Assembly (NCBI GenBank): GCA_037129555.1
Contig: JBAXUS010000004.1
Span: 1-64,000 of the forward strand
Length of the DNA stretch: 64,000 nucleotides
Direction of reading: 5' to 3'
DNA from: JANXLS01 sp037129555
GTDB taxonomy: Bacteria > Planctomycetota > SZUA-567 > H5-PLA8
In this document: positions 26,301 through 34,322 of the stretch, piece by piece
Numbering within the stretch: position 1 is the first letter of the stretch
Layout: each line of letters begins with the position of its first letter
Notes under the pieces: model-generated
What the model was told of the DNA's origin: nothing
Database searches by the model: none
The model's input: the letters and a program-made list of their open reading frames with translations, nothing else
Position numbers and translations under genes: made by a program

Positions 26301-29300
26301 GTCCATTTCGATGGACTTGCTTGGATCCTTCTCCTGAATGCCATCGTTCATGAAACCCAGCAAGCTGATGGTGTCGCACACACGCTTCGTCGCGTCCATC
26401 GGATTCTTGGCTTGCTCGCGCCCGTTTCCAAGACAATTGTCTGAATCCAGATCGCCGTCAAAGCTGGCCAGGAACGTGTCTGCATGATCTTCCGCTCCAA
26501 TTTTCGGATCGAAAACCAAGCTATTCGACGCCAAAAACAGTTGTCCATCGTAACCGGCTGGCAGAACATGGTTGGCAATCACATCAGGAACTGCGTAGCC
26601 CGATCCTGCACCAATATTCGACCACGACTTTTTTGTATTGCGACCGGTTGCATCCTTCGCGCTTGTATCGACACAGTCCTTCATTCTATCAGCATGCTTA
26701 AAACGATAACGCATGGGAACCAAAGGTTCAGGACCCGTATCGAGTGACAGGAAATCACCCACATTGTCTGCATCGCGGGTAATCTTGCCACGATCCGTCA
26801 TGCCGGAGTGGTTGTCTCCATTTGTATTGCCATAGCCCTCTCCGGGTGCCTTCGTGAAATGGCCTTCCACGAATTGCCGTTGAGTCGATTCGCGCCAAAC
26901 GTCATAGACTTGAACCAACGCTTCGAGCTTTCGTTCGGCGCGCACTTCGCCACCCAAGACGACCTGTCCCACGGAATGGATTTCGTATACTCCACCGGCG
27001 TCCATCGTGAATTCAGTCGTCGAGCGGTTCATGTCCGACTTATCGATCATTTCATCGAAGCGATAGCGAACATTGCGAATGTAGTAGAATCGACCATTCG
27101 GTGCCTTTTGGTACGGATTTTCCTTACCTGTAATAGGAGGTGGTGCCACTTCGCCCGGATTTGCAGCAATAATCCTTATCTCGCCATCATTCGGTGCTGG
27201 CGGAATGCGAGGATCGTTCGGGAACATGGGCTCTGGCCAATTGGGCGTGTCAATCGGCTCGCGATCTTTCGTGACAGGTCCAACCTTCAATTTTTTTGCA
27301 ATTTCTGGTTTGTTTGTAGGCATCATCGGCGCGCCTGGTTTCGACTTCGGGTCAAAATTTTCGCCCGTAATCACTGGCTCCATGCTGGTGAAATTGCGGC
27401 CCCAGCGATCAATCCATTCGATGTTGGGATTGAATTTCAGCAAATCCGTGTTGGAGTTGAAATGGGCCATGATCATCGGCGCAAGCGAGAAGCGCTTCGG
27501 GCGACCATCTTCGTAGTGCGGTCCCTTTTCAATGCGGTCTTCATCCCACGGTTGCACCACGCGGAAGAAGAAATCATCCCAGCTTCGGAACGGGCCGCGA
27601 GCAGCCGGATAGGATTTCACTGCGGGATCATAATCGTTGGTCAACGGCATCCGGGTTCTCGGATCAATTCGAGCCTGGCGCGCTACGATAATGCGGTACG
27701 CCAATTCGTGCGCTTCGGTGCACTTTCCGCCACCCGTAATAAAATTCGGAGCGGCCAGTGCGCCATAATTATTCAAATACCCAAACGCCGTTTTGTCGCT
27801 CCACGGTTCAGGGCGATTCAAAACCGGTTTGCCACTGTCCTGCGGCACACGTTTCTGGCCAGCTTCCGACGGAATACCGTCCGGCCACAATTTGAATATG
27901 TCGTCGATGGCCCAGCTCTTGGCCGTCTTCTTGTTCATGATCTTGTCTTCGACAGCGTCCGTTCCAACCGACATCGGTGTGCCGTGTTGAACGTTGATAC
28001 CCATGAACATCGCGATCAGTACTTTGTCTGATGCGGTGTTGATGTTGATCGGAGCGCGGTGAATACACAGCGGATACTTCTTGTAATTGATATTCGGATC
28101 GTCCTGAAGATGTCCATCAGGATTCAGCACGGGTTCGCCGAAATTCTTATCGTTGGCTGTTTTCGTCAGCATCGCATCTTCTTTGCTGATGATCATGTAC
28201 GCACTGGTCGGACCCGGCGGAATCGCGAATTCGTAATCGACTTCGATCCAATCAATTCCGTTTTCTTTGATCCGGCGCAACTGGCCCGCACCATGGCCAT
28301 TGATGATCGACAAATAGGAGCCTACCAGCGAGCCACGTGAATTTTGCGGATCATCGATATGCTTGCCCTTATCGTCCACCGACGACACCCAGCTCTTGTC
28401 GCGGTCAATGGCACGATAATCGTCAGAGAATTCAAACTTCCCCATCCCGATTGTATTCGTATCCACCCACGAATCGATCGTGATGTAGTCGCGAATCGCA
28501 TTGAATTTTACGGACCGCTCCAACTCTTCCAACTCGGGGTGAGCCGGATTGTAAACGGCTGACAATGCAGTTTTTACGTCTTCAAGGCGTTGAAACCGGC
28601 CATGGGTACCGCGGTACGCAGCGATGGCATAGCCATCACCATACAACGCATTGCCATCCGGCCCGGCAATCGGATAATTACCACCGTCTTTGCGATAGTA
28701 CAAATCGGTACGAGCCGAGGTGTCGTCCTTGTTGAATTTGGTGTCATAGAATTCAGCCGGTGCGCCTTCTTCCAGCCAGCGGCGCGGTTGGAGCGCGTCC
28801 AGATTGGCAGCCACCAAAGGCGCTCCGATCACGCGGCAGAGATTGTCCAGCAACACGCCCACATTGTCGCCAGCATTCACATTGATGCGGCTGGAAGTGT
28901 CAGCGATGTCCAGCATGAACCGGTCGCTGTTCGGACCTGCTGAACTGCTCAGTGCGCGCGTGTAGGATAAAAATTCGTCCGCCGAACCGACGACGCCAGT
29001 GGGATTGCGAGCCGGGAACGACACATGGCGCTGAGCGCCATTCAACCAGTCCGTTTGGTACCACGGATCGGTCGGGTCTTCAGTCTTTAAGAACGCCTGT
29101 TCCTGCAATCGCGCGATGGCGTCGCTCATACCTGCACGAGCCATCATGTCGGCTCGTACACTCTCAGTGTATCGACCAGCTGACTTGTTCTGCGAGATGG
29201 TCAGCGTATAAAATCCCGCTCCCATCGCCGCCAAAACAGCCAACACTCCGGCCACCATGATCAATGTGACGCCTTTTTGGCCGCGTCGTATCGATCTTGA

Positions 29301-29318
29301 TCCCTTTGCGGTGCTCAC
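23301..29318 (-). CDS. giant GspK/PilX-like pseudopilin protein with LamG-like and proline-rich parts
   Basis: 2005 residues from the GTG at 29318, which has GGAGG 8 bases upstream; the longer frame starts with an unsupported TTG. The N-terminus has a prepilin-type signal (RRGQKG, then VTLIMVAGVLAVLAAMGAGFYTL) with no Glu at +5, as in GspK and PilX. SRINVNAGDN (about 153) and NINTASDKVL (about 425) match the GspK core. After about residue 650 the protein goes far beyond GspK, which is usually 300-400 residues. A LamG-like strand CTISMWVKTT is near residue 1175, with a proline-rich run near 1575-1625 and another domain after it. It would be a surface or pilus-tip component. A GspF/PilC-type gene is at 46139-47422. 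Confidence 0.75.
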   Translation of the reverse strand: MSTAKGSRSIRRGQKGVTLIMVAGVLAVLAAMGAGFYTLTISQNKSAGRYTESVRADMMARAGMSDAIARLQEQAFLKTEDPTDPWYQTDWLNGAQRHVSFPARNPTGVVGSADEFLSYTRALSSSAGPNSDRFMLDIADTSSRINVNAGDNVGVLLDNLCRVIGAPLVAANLDALQPRRWLEEGAPAEFYDTKFNKDDTSARTDLYYRKDGGNYPIAGPDGNALYGDGYAIAAYRGTHGRFQRLEDVKTALSAVYNPAHPELEELERSVKFNAIRDYITIDSWVDTNTIGMGKFEFSDDYRAIDRDKSWVSSVDDKGKHIDDPQNSRGSLVGSYLSIINGHGAGQLRRIKENGIDWIEVDYEFAIPPGPTSAYMIISKEDAMLTKTANDKNFGEPVLNPDGHLQDDPNINYKKYPLCIHRAPININTASDKVLIAMFMGINVQHGTPMSVGTDAVEDKIMNKKTAKSWAIDDIFKLWPDGIPSEAGQKRVPQDSGKPVLNRPEPWSDKTAFGYLNNYGALAAPNFITGGGKCTEAHELAYRIIVARQARIDPRTRMPLTNDYDPAVKSYPAARGPFRSWDDFFFRVVQPWDEDRIEKGPHYEDGRPKRFSLAPMIMAHFNSNTDLLKFNPNIEWIDRWGRNFTSMEPVITGENFDPKSKPGAPMMPTNKPEIAKKLKVGPVTKDREPIDTPNWPEPMFPNDPRIPPAPNDGEIRIIAANPGEVAPPPITGKENPYQKAPNGRFYYIRNVRYRFDEMIDKSDMNRSTTEFTMDAGGVYEIHSVGQVVLGGEVRAERKLEALVQVYDVWRESTQRQFVEGHFTKAPGEGYGNTNGDNHSGMTDRGKITRDADNVGDFLSLDTGPEPLVPMRYRFKHADRMKDCVDTSAKDATGRNTKKSWSNIGAGSGYAVPDVIANHVLPAGYDGQLFLASNSLVFDPKIGAEDHADTFLASFDGDLDSDNCLGNGREQAKNPMDATKRVCDTISLLGFMNDGIQEKDPSKSIEMDSFSVEDLLPGMSAPLTGSKKTNPIFLLNLQPSGSLNSFPTDPQKMRYEYCMSCRVGDLRPDGVYLGALGVSCNDATLKYAFGGGRIGNGDEAAVANGKNPLLSDSFLFPVGSTFTIAATQSRIDNPPYLRGGGHGSITNPTFPTGTAWMKPFNDQKDAYNYMPGHKDGCTISMWVKTTWHANDHQEHEFFNGSSAGAATGARGNKLAKNGYVRGVMEPLSPTMVGKKRPTFSEPDKYCGTDFFDGTFYCVLEDRHDNGVGVGLHAGTSTQDWGKYPVSANGVVVPPKGMDQDPRDSMNLYETPSFYVQPFRWTYVGQVHKMGTAKPVGVPNATRVTDNKYKIDSQMMGIANISWGAGFIGPKFADGLLLDGFYDYDVAAVYFSGVIKSDTFGMWEANDGRNDWIIAPAAATSAEAKQQNKRDPTVTSVPDRTKSPDDPQIRINGEKDAENVARNIMRPFISTSRFPEGKAYKASNVVVSQRLYPYLYDVTKNKRQDYNAVLLDRPKEGTYQAMCDVWLGSQTDREGNSTCNGWAYNTDLEGQPAAYTFAQRNSPDYLTACFSLNNTNQGYAPNNPYPQPLPPSPPPPTPAPPRIPYPPGPPGPRPPQYPPPHPRPPRPFIKFAPVNKDEAEKEAPNTDVKDQATTPPLSCINEQQDKVNAEVEAPTKQSMADKQPMAEKRALYYTHIYKIQPCDTTMATVDELRISKKAWTSKMISEEMTLSRYYLPKATNGKTYNEYWPTFVSQSLIQSLEGNQVKSDDQVAVARVSWNVFTPRFMHEYKDLSPTRWKRFENIMGNKTQNVEFRGPFDYAMYNKDIDYDSVYNAPAGKDNRYSQGSWKGPMNDNVNKSVPDKFRGVKRQHDDTTDQTSWSKGVKVELVKYTGNSTSKFDMNSVKPMVGFVINKKTRKPEAVSAFSDPEAENCYIDPSNPGKRTLATAGELHYRVRFQYPVDRKNVDPYAPSDTVDPGVHYLLDTPVFDDISIVYIQSPRILWFREAVE

Positions 29319-29680
29319 GGTTCGATCCTCCAAAAATACCAAAATGCCCAAAACGTGTTTACATCGAATTTTAATAATCGATCTGTTCGATCTGTTTATT
29401 CAGCCGTCCGCCGACGCTCGTTCCGCCGACTTCTTTAATAGGGTGTAGCGTCAGAATCAAAAGACGGACCCGGAATCTTAAAGATTTCTAAATTATTTTC
29501 AGTTGGCGCGCGTTTGCAAGCCAAAAATGCCCTAATTCCTTCACGATCTGGAGCGACCGCAGGATTGCCGCCGCTTCTAACAAACCCTTTTTTATATCGA
29601 TCCCTCTACAATTCGACATGAAACACGAGATATTATACTGTACTGTGTAGTAATTGAACTGTGTACGGAGTCATACACGT
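29319..29680. other. AT-rich intergenic region between divergent genes
   Basis: This 362-base stretch separates the giant GspK-like gene (minus) and the kinase gene (plus). It holds no credible reading frame. It is richer in A and T than its surroundings and should contain the promoters of both genes. One weak candidate promoter is listed separately at 29613-29639; no palindrome or repeat stood out. Confidence 0.6.
29613..29639 (+). promoter_or_regulatory. candidate promoter of the kinase gene
   Basis: TCGACA (29613-29618) and TATACT (29634-29639) each match the sigma-70 consensus at five of six positions. The 15-base spacer is short, so this is a weak call. The kinase ATG is 42 bases downstream. 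Confidence 0.25.
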
Positions 29681-31597
29681 ATGGACGACCGCATTTCAGA
29701 CGACGCTTTTGTCCTCAATGTGCTCCGCGTTCAACTCCTCACCGACGAACGCATCCAGGACGCCAAGGACGAGCAATATATTCTCGCTCAAAGTGGCACC
29801 TTTCTGCCCTTGGGTGATGTATTGGTCAAAATGGGCGACCTCACTCCAGCCCTTCGCGATCGCATCGAACGCATGCCTGCCGAGCAGTCCGGGCCACTGA
29901 AAATGATAGGCCCGTTCCGCGTCATTCGCCAACTGGGCGAAGGCTCCATGGGCATGGTCTACCTTGCCGTTGACACGCGCACGCAACATAAAGTCGCACT
30001 CAAAACACTCCCCAAGCGCCACGCCGACGACTCCGAATACCTGATCCGCTTTCAACGCGAGGCCCGCGCAGCACAAACGATCCAGCACGAAAATATCGTC
30101 GCCGCATACGAATACGGCGAGGATCAAGGCCTCCATTATTTCGCGATGGAACTGTGTCAGGGCGAAGCACTCGACGCCGTCCTTGCTCGCGAAACGTGTC
30201 TGCCGTGGATGACGGCTGCCGGTATCATGTTACAAGTCGTGCGCGGCCTCGACTGCGCTCATCGCCACGGCTTCATCCACCGCGACGTCAAACCTGCCAA
30301 CATCATGATGGTGCCGTCCAGCGACAAAGGCAGTCCGCCCGTCGCCAAGTTGCTCGACCTCGGCCTGGCCAAGAACATTGACAGCAGCCAGTCCACATTC
30401 CAAACAGAAGCAGGTGCGCTGCTCGGCACCCCTCAATATATCTCGCCCGAACAAGCGCGCGGGGACAGCGACGTGGATGGCCGCTCCGACATTTACTCGC
30501 TCGGAGCCACTTTTTATCATGTCGTCACCGGCGAGGCTCCTTTTAAGGCCGCCTCCGCCGAGTTGGTGATTCAAAAGCATCTCAGCGACCCGCTCGTCAG
30601 TCCGCAGGACATGCGCGCGGACATCCCCGACGGTGTCGTGTTGGTGATTCAAAAAATGATGGCCAAGGACCCGTGTGATCGTTACAACGACTGCGTGGAG
30701 GTCATCCGCGATCTGGAGAACGTGCTGCTGGGCCGAGCACCCATCGGTTCGCCCGTAGATGAAAGCCGTTCAACCGTCGCGCGCCGCCGAGAAGCCCTGC
30801 GCCGAGCCACCGCTGCTGCCCGCGTCAAACCCAACGAAACGCTTTACCTGCCCTCGACCGCAGATATCACACCATCGAAGAACGAAATCGTCGGCACGTG
30901 GGGCCTCTCCCGCACAAAACGATACGGCCTGTACGTCGTCGTGGCGCTCTTTGGTTTCATGATCGCTGCCGCCATCGCGTGGCAAGTTCGAACTAAATTT
31001 GGAAACGAGACGCCGCCACGCATCATCGGTTTACCGCCTCACGGCGGCATCTCCACCAAATCCGGACACACGCCCATTTCAGCCCGCATTGCGCCAGCGC
31101 CCACCGCGCCCTCATCCGATATTCTCGCGGACGAAAACTTCGATGCGTTCAGTCCTGCCGAATTGCCCGCGGGTTGGTCCGTTGTCAATTCCAGCGGAAT
31201 TTCAACGCTCGCGTTTCCCGATCATGGCCACGTTCTTGCGATCAATAACCATTCGGTCGGCCCCGCCAAACCGCGTCTGAACCTCATCCTCGATCCCGAC
31301 AAAATCCGTGGCCGCGTCATCCGCGTCGCCGTCCTCGTTTACTGCCCCAAAGGCTACGAACCGCTCGCCGGCAACCCGTTATCCAAGCCCGGTGTTGAGC
31401 TTCACATTCTCTTTGCCAACGGCAAGCGCGCGCCCGAAAAAAGCAGCGTCCTCCAGCCCGGCGAAACGGATTGGAAGCGCCTCAGTTTCTCCGCCTCGAT
31501 TCCACAAAACGTTGTCGAAGCCAAAATCTGTTTGAGCGCGACGGATGTTTCCGCCGAGGTCTTTTTTGACGATTTGAAAATCGAATTGTTGCCGTGA
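29681..31597 (+). CDS. transmembrane Hanks-type Ser/Thr kinase with exported C-terminal domain
   Basis: 638 residues from the ATG at 29681 with GGAG 11 bases upstream; an in-frame TTG at 29654 is rejected. Residues 1-75 form a helical N-terminal region. The kinase domain runs about 79-350: Gly loop GEGSMG (86-91), Lys108, HRDVKPAN (200-207, Asp202) and DLG (226-228) in place of DFG. A membrane helix follows (YGLYVVVALFGFMIAAAIAW), then about 150 residues outside the cytoplasm that look like a jelly-roll, carbohydrate-binding-like sandwich (ADENFDAFSPAELPAGW, and a closing FFDDLKIELLP). I infer an outer ligand controlling an inner kinase. The ferredoxin-cyclase-peroxidase gene follows 143 bases later. 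Confidence 0.9.
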   Translation: MDDRISDDAFVLNVLRVQLLTDERIQDAKDEQYILAQSGTFLPLGDVLVKMGDLTPALRDRIERMPAEQSGPLKMIGPFRVIRQLGEGSMGMVYLAVDTRTQHKVALKTLPKRHADDSEYLIRFQREARAAQTIQHENIVAAYEYGEDQGLHYFAMELCQGEALDAVLARETCLPWMTAAGIMLQVVRGLDCAHRHGFIHRDVKPANIMMVPSSDKGSPPVAKLLDLGLAKNIDSSQSTFQTEAGALLGTPQYISPEQARGDSDVDGRSDIYSLGATFYHVVTGEAPFKAASAELVIQKHLSDPLVSPQDMRADIPDGVVLVIQKMMAKDPCDRYNDCVEVIRDLENVLLGRAPIGSPVDESRSTVARRREALRRATAAARVKPNETLYLPSTADITPSKNEIVGTWGLSRTKRYGLYVVVALFGFMIAAAIAWQVRTKFGNETPPRIIGLPPHGGISTKSGHTPISARIAPAPTAPSSDILADENFDAFSPAELPAGWSVVNSSGISTLAFPDHGHVLAINNHSVGPAKPRLNLILDPDKIRGRVIRVAVLVYCPKGYEPLAGNPLSKPGVELHILFANGKRAPEKSSVLQPGETDWKRLSFSASIPQNVVEAKICLSATDVSAEVFFDDLKIELLP

Positions 31598-31740
31598 ACA
31601 CAGCACAGATATGAATACTGATTTTCTCTTCCGGGCAAAATTCTCGCGCTGTATTCTTTAAAACGCGGGCAATCCGGTTATGATTAAAGCACGGCTTAAT
31701 ACAATCGAACAGCGCTCAGGCTATCCGAGGATCGACCTTC

Positions 31741-33366
31741 ATGCCCCTGGTTTCATTTCAAAACGAGTCCGTCATTGATGAATCCGATGACACCTTGACG
31801 CTCCTGCAGATTTCGCAGAAGCACGGCATTCCCCACATGCATGTTTGCGGTGGCATGGCACGCTGCTCGACATGCCGAGTCATGGTGCTTGAACATCCAG
31901 AAAATCTGTCGCCTCGAAATACCGCTGAAAAGAATCTCGCGACGCGCCTCGGTTTCGAAGACAACATCCGCCTCGCGTGTCAATGTCAAGTCACCGGCCC
32001 CGTCACCGTCCGCCGCCTCACGCTCGACGATCAGGACGCTGGGCTCTGCATGTCCGGCGACCAGCGCACCACCGGACGCGAAGCTAAAATCGCGGTCCTT
32101 TTCAGCGACATCCGAGGCTTCACTACCTTCTCTGAAACATCGCTGCCCTACGACACGATCCACATCCTCAACCGCTACTTTTATCAGATGGGCGAAGCCG
32201 TTTTGCATAACGAAGGTTACATCGATAAATACATGGGCGACGGCCTGATGGCGCTCTTTGGATTGAACTGCGACAACGCCGAAACCAACTGCCGCAACGC
32301 CGTCAACGCCGGTCTGCAAATGCTCACGGAACTTGAAGGCTTCAACGACTACATGAAGCGCAACTTCGGACGCGAATTCAAGATCGGAATCGGGATTCAT
32401 TTCGGCGAACTCATCATCGGCGAAATGGGCCACCCCAGCCGCCGCTCGATCACGGTCATCGGCGACACGGTCAACATGGCCAGCCGTATCGAATCCGCCA
32501 CGAAAGAAGCCGGCGCACCGATCCTTATCTCCGATGCCGTTCGCGACAGTTTGCGCGGACGCGTCGATATTGGTCGATCGTTCACCCAGGTGTTGAAAGG
32601 CAAATCCGGCTCGTACTCGCTCCACGAAGTCCTCAATTTGCGCGAGCAAACGGTGGTCATGACACGCACCGGGATGATGCGAAATTGGATCGCAAGTTCC
32701 CTGCGCTGCGTGGTCACGCTGCGCAGCGCACCGCTCTTTTTGCGCGCCGCGTTCCACGATGCCGGGACGTATGATTCGGTCACGAACACGGGCGGATGCA
32801 GCGGCACGTTGCATCTCCCCGAAGTTTATTCGCGCCCGGAAAACGCCGGTCTGGAAATCGTCGTCAACTTGCTCATGCCGATCAAAAAGCATTTCGAAGG
32901 TGCCTCGTGGGCGGACTTGTTCATCGTCGCCGGATCCGTCGCGGTCAAGACGTTGGGCGGTCCCGATATTCCGGTCGCCCTGGGACGCAAGGACGCAAAG
33001 GACCAAGTCCCGCAGCCCGGTGTGATGGACTTGGAGCATTACGACATCAAGCGCTTGAAAGAGCGCTTCCTGCGCATGGGCCTGACGATCCGCGACATGG
33101 TCGCGCTCTCCGGAGCTCACACCGTCGGCCACAATCGCGGTGCGCCATTCACGTACGATTGGTACAAATTCAACAACAGCTATTTCCGCCAACTACTCCA
33201 AGGCGCAGAAAGCTCCGAGCACATGCTCGGCACCGACAGAGCCCTCGCGCACGATCCGGAATGTTTCGAGTGGGTCAAGAAATACGCGCTGGACGAAGCG
33301 ATGTTCTTTGCGGATTTCTCAGCGGCGTATCAGAAGATGTCGAAGCTGGGGACGAATTTGAAATAG
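31741..33366 (+). CDS. 2Fe-2S ferredoxin / class III nucleotidyl cyclase / class I haem peroxidase fusion
   Basis: 541 residues in one uninterrupted frame. Residues 1-95 are a ferredoxin with Cys36-x5-Cys42-x2-Cys45-x34-Cys80, the adrenodoxin-like spacing. Residues 113-300 are a class III cyclase: metal ligands Asp123 (FSDIRGFT) and Asp167 (KYMGDG), Lys163 and Thr243 for adenine, and Asn245 and Arg249 for catalysis, so it should make cAMP. Residues 312-541 resemble ascorbate peroxidase: distal Arg335 and His339 (RAAFHDAGTYD), proximal His460 (ALSGAHTVG) and Asp525 (FFADF). Phe338 and Phe470 sit where ascorbate peroxidase has its distal and proximal Trp. Ferredoxin-cyclase joins are known; I do not know of the added peroxidase. 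It is probably cytoplasmic, as no signal is seen. The inferred job is peroxide- or redox-controlled cAMP synthesis. Confidence 0.9.
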   Translation: MPLVSFQNESVIDESDDTLTLLQISQKHGIPHMHVCGGMARCSTCRVMVLEHPENLSPRNTAEKNLATRLGFEDNIRLACQCQVTGPVTVRRLTLDDQDAGLCMSGDQRTTGREAKIAVLFSDIRGFTTFSETSLPYDTIHILNRYFYQMGEAVLHNEGYIDKYMGDGLMALFGLNCDNAETNCRNAVNAGLQMLTELEGFNDYMKRNFGREFKIGIGIHFGELIIGEMGHPSRRSITVIGDTVNMASRIESATKEAGAPILISDAVRDSLRGRVDIGRSFTQVLKGKSGSYSLHEVLNLREQTVVMTRTGMMRNWIASSLRCVVTLRSAPLFLRAAFHDAGTYDSVTNTGGCSGTLHLPEVYSRPENAGLEIVVNLLMPIKKHFEGASWADLFIVAGSVAVKTLGGPDIPVALGRKDAKDQVPQPGVMDLEHYDIKRLKERFLRMGLTIRDMVALSGAHTVGHNRGAPFTYDWYKFNNSYFRQLLQGAESSEHMLGTDRALAHDPECFEWVKKYALDEAMFFADFSAAYQKMSKLGTNLK

Positions 33367-33383
33367 ACGCTGGGGGCATTGGC

Positions 33384-33914
33384 ATGTCGTTGAGAATTCT
33401 GGATGCGTTTCCTTCAGCGGCCTTGAATGGTTTACCGCCGTTTACATCCGACGGTGTTCTCCCACCGGGTGATTTTGCGCCGGGACTGTCCGACTTTGAA
33501 GAGCGGTTCGTGGAAACAGGCGACCGAGAGCGTCGGCAATTTCTGTACGAAGGGTTGAACCGCTACCGTCGGGCGTTGCTGGATACAGGAATTCCGGAGA
33601 CAGCGTGGATGTTAATCAACGGAAGTTTCACGACCTCCAAGTCATCGCCCGGTGATATTGATATTGCCGTTGAGGTGCCTATCGCTAAAATAGAAGACAT
33701 GCGAGATCACCCAGCCGACGAATTGTTTGACCGCGACTCCGTGAAACTCCGATTTCAGTGCGACGCTTATGCCATCTACACATTGCCATTTCACGATCCC
33801 AATTACGAAAATTTCACGCAGGCTTACGTCAGAGTTTGGACACAGTTGTTTGGAATGACGCGATACAAGACGACCAAAGGACGTGTGTGGATAAAAGCTG
33901 GAGGGTTGAAATAA
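33384..33914 (+). CDS. DUF6932-like nucleotidyltransferase-fold protein
   Basis: 176 residues from the ATG at 33384 (a GGGGG leader lies 7 bases upstream); the longer frame that overlaps the peroxidase is not used. The core is LINGSFTTSKSSPGDIDIAVEV, a G-S-x-x-x-x-x-x-x-x-D-I-D pattern of the nucleotidyltransferase fold, as in DUF6932 and MNT-type proteins. Its stop overlaps the next start as TAATG, so the two are translationally coupled. Such pairs often behave as toxin-antitoxin or phage-defence modules; that is an inference here. It sits 17 bases after the fusion gene. Confidence 0.7.
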   Translation: MSLRILDAFPSAALNGLPPFTSDGVLPPGDFAPGLSDFEERFVETGDRERRQFLYEGLNRYRRALLDTGIPETAWMLINGSFTTSKSSPGDIDIAVEVPIAKIEDMRDHPADELFDRDSVKLRFQCDAYAIYTLPFHDPNYENFTQAYVRVWTQLFGMTRYKTTKGRVWIKAGGLK

Positions 33915-34213
33915 TGTACGACGATGATGATTCGCCAAGGGATATAACTCTTATTCGCGAGGAAATTGACGCTCTGACCGGTCTATTGAATAATTTACCA
34001 GAGGACTACAAATATTGCGCTGGATTCCTGTCCTACAGACAGCGGATCGCCGAGTTGAAACAGGAACTCCTCGATAGTTGGTGTTTGTCGTTTGAAAAGC
34101 TCAATGATCGGATTCAAGCGTCACCAGAACGCCGTACCAATGAATGTGTCAAAGAAGTCGCAGAGCTTTGCGCGGTCTTAAAAAATTCAGTGCCTCACTT
34201 AATGGCACATTGA
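33914..34213 (+). CDS. small helical protein coupled to the DUF6932-like gene
   Basis: A 99-residue acidic, mostly helical protein that starts inside the stop of the preceding gene (TAATG overlap). The start is set by this coupling; no other Shine-Dalgarno is needed. I do not recognise a family. The Leu-spaced helices (LIREEIDALTGLLNNL, then YRQRIAELKQELL) suggest a coiled coil or helical bundle that may bind its partner. A HEPN-like role is possible, but the HEPN motif R-x4-6-H is not evident. Confidence 0.6.
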   Translation: MYDDDDSPRDITLIREEIDALTGLLNNLPEDYKYCAGFLSYRQRIAELKQELLDSWCLSFEKLNDRIQASPERRTNECVKEVAELCAVLKNSVPHLMAH

Positions 34214-34322
34214 CTTAATGACACTTTGACCCTATTTTCATCGCTTTCTATTTCCGAGCGTTCGTGCCCCTTTGCGCGTCTGCATGGAATTGAATCTGTT
34301 TCTTTGAACCACCGGAACCCAC

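Noticed and set aside
31753..33192. 479-codon frame on the minus strand
   Set aside because: It is opposite the fusion gene, whose three domains have all their key residues. Its composition is that of a shadow frame.
31741..33366. Possibility that the fusion is two genes joined by a frameshift
   Set aside because: The frame has no stop or shift between residue 300 and 312, and the linker codes sensibly. The peroxidase part also has no internal start with a leader.
32796..33381. Upstream extension of the DUF6932-like frame into the peroxidase region
   Set aside because: It overlaps the peroxidase domain in another frame. The ATG at 33384 has its own leader and full family match.
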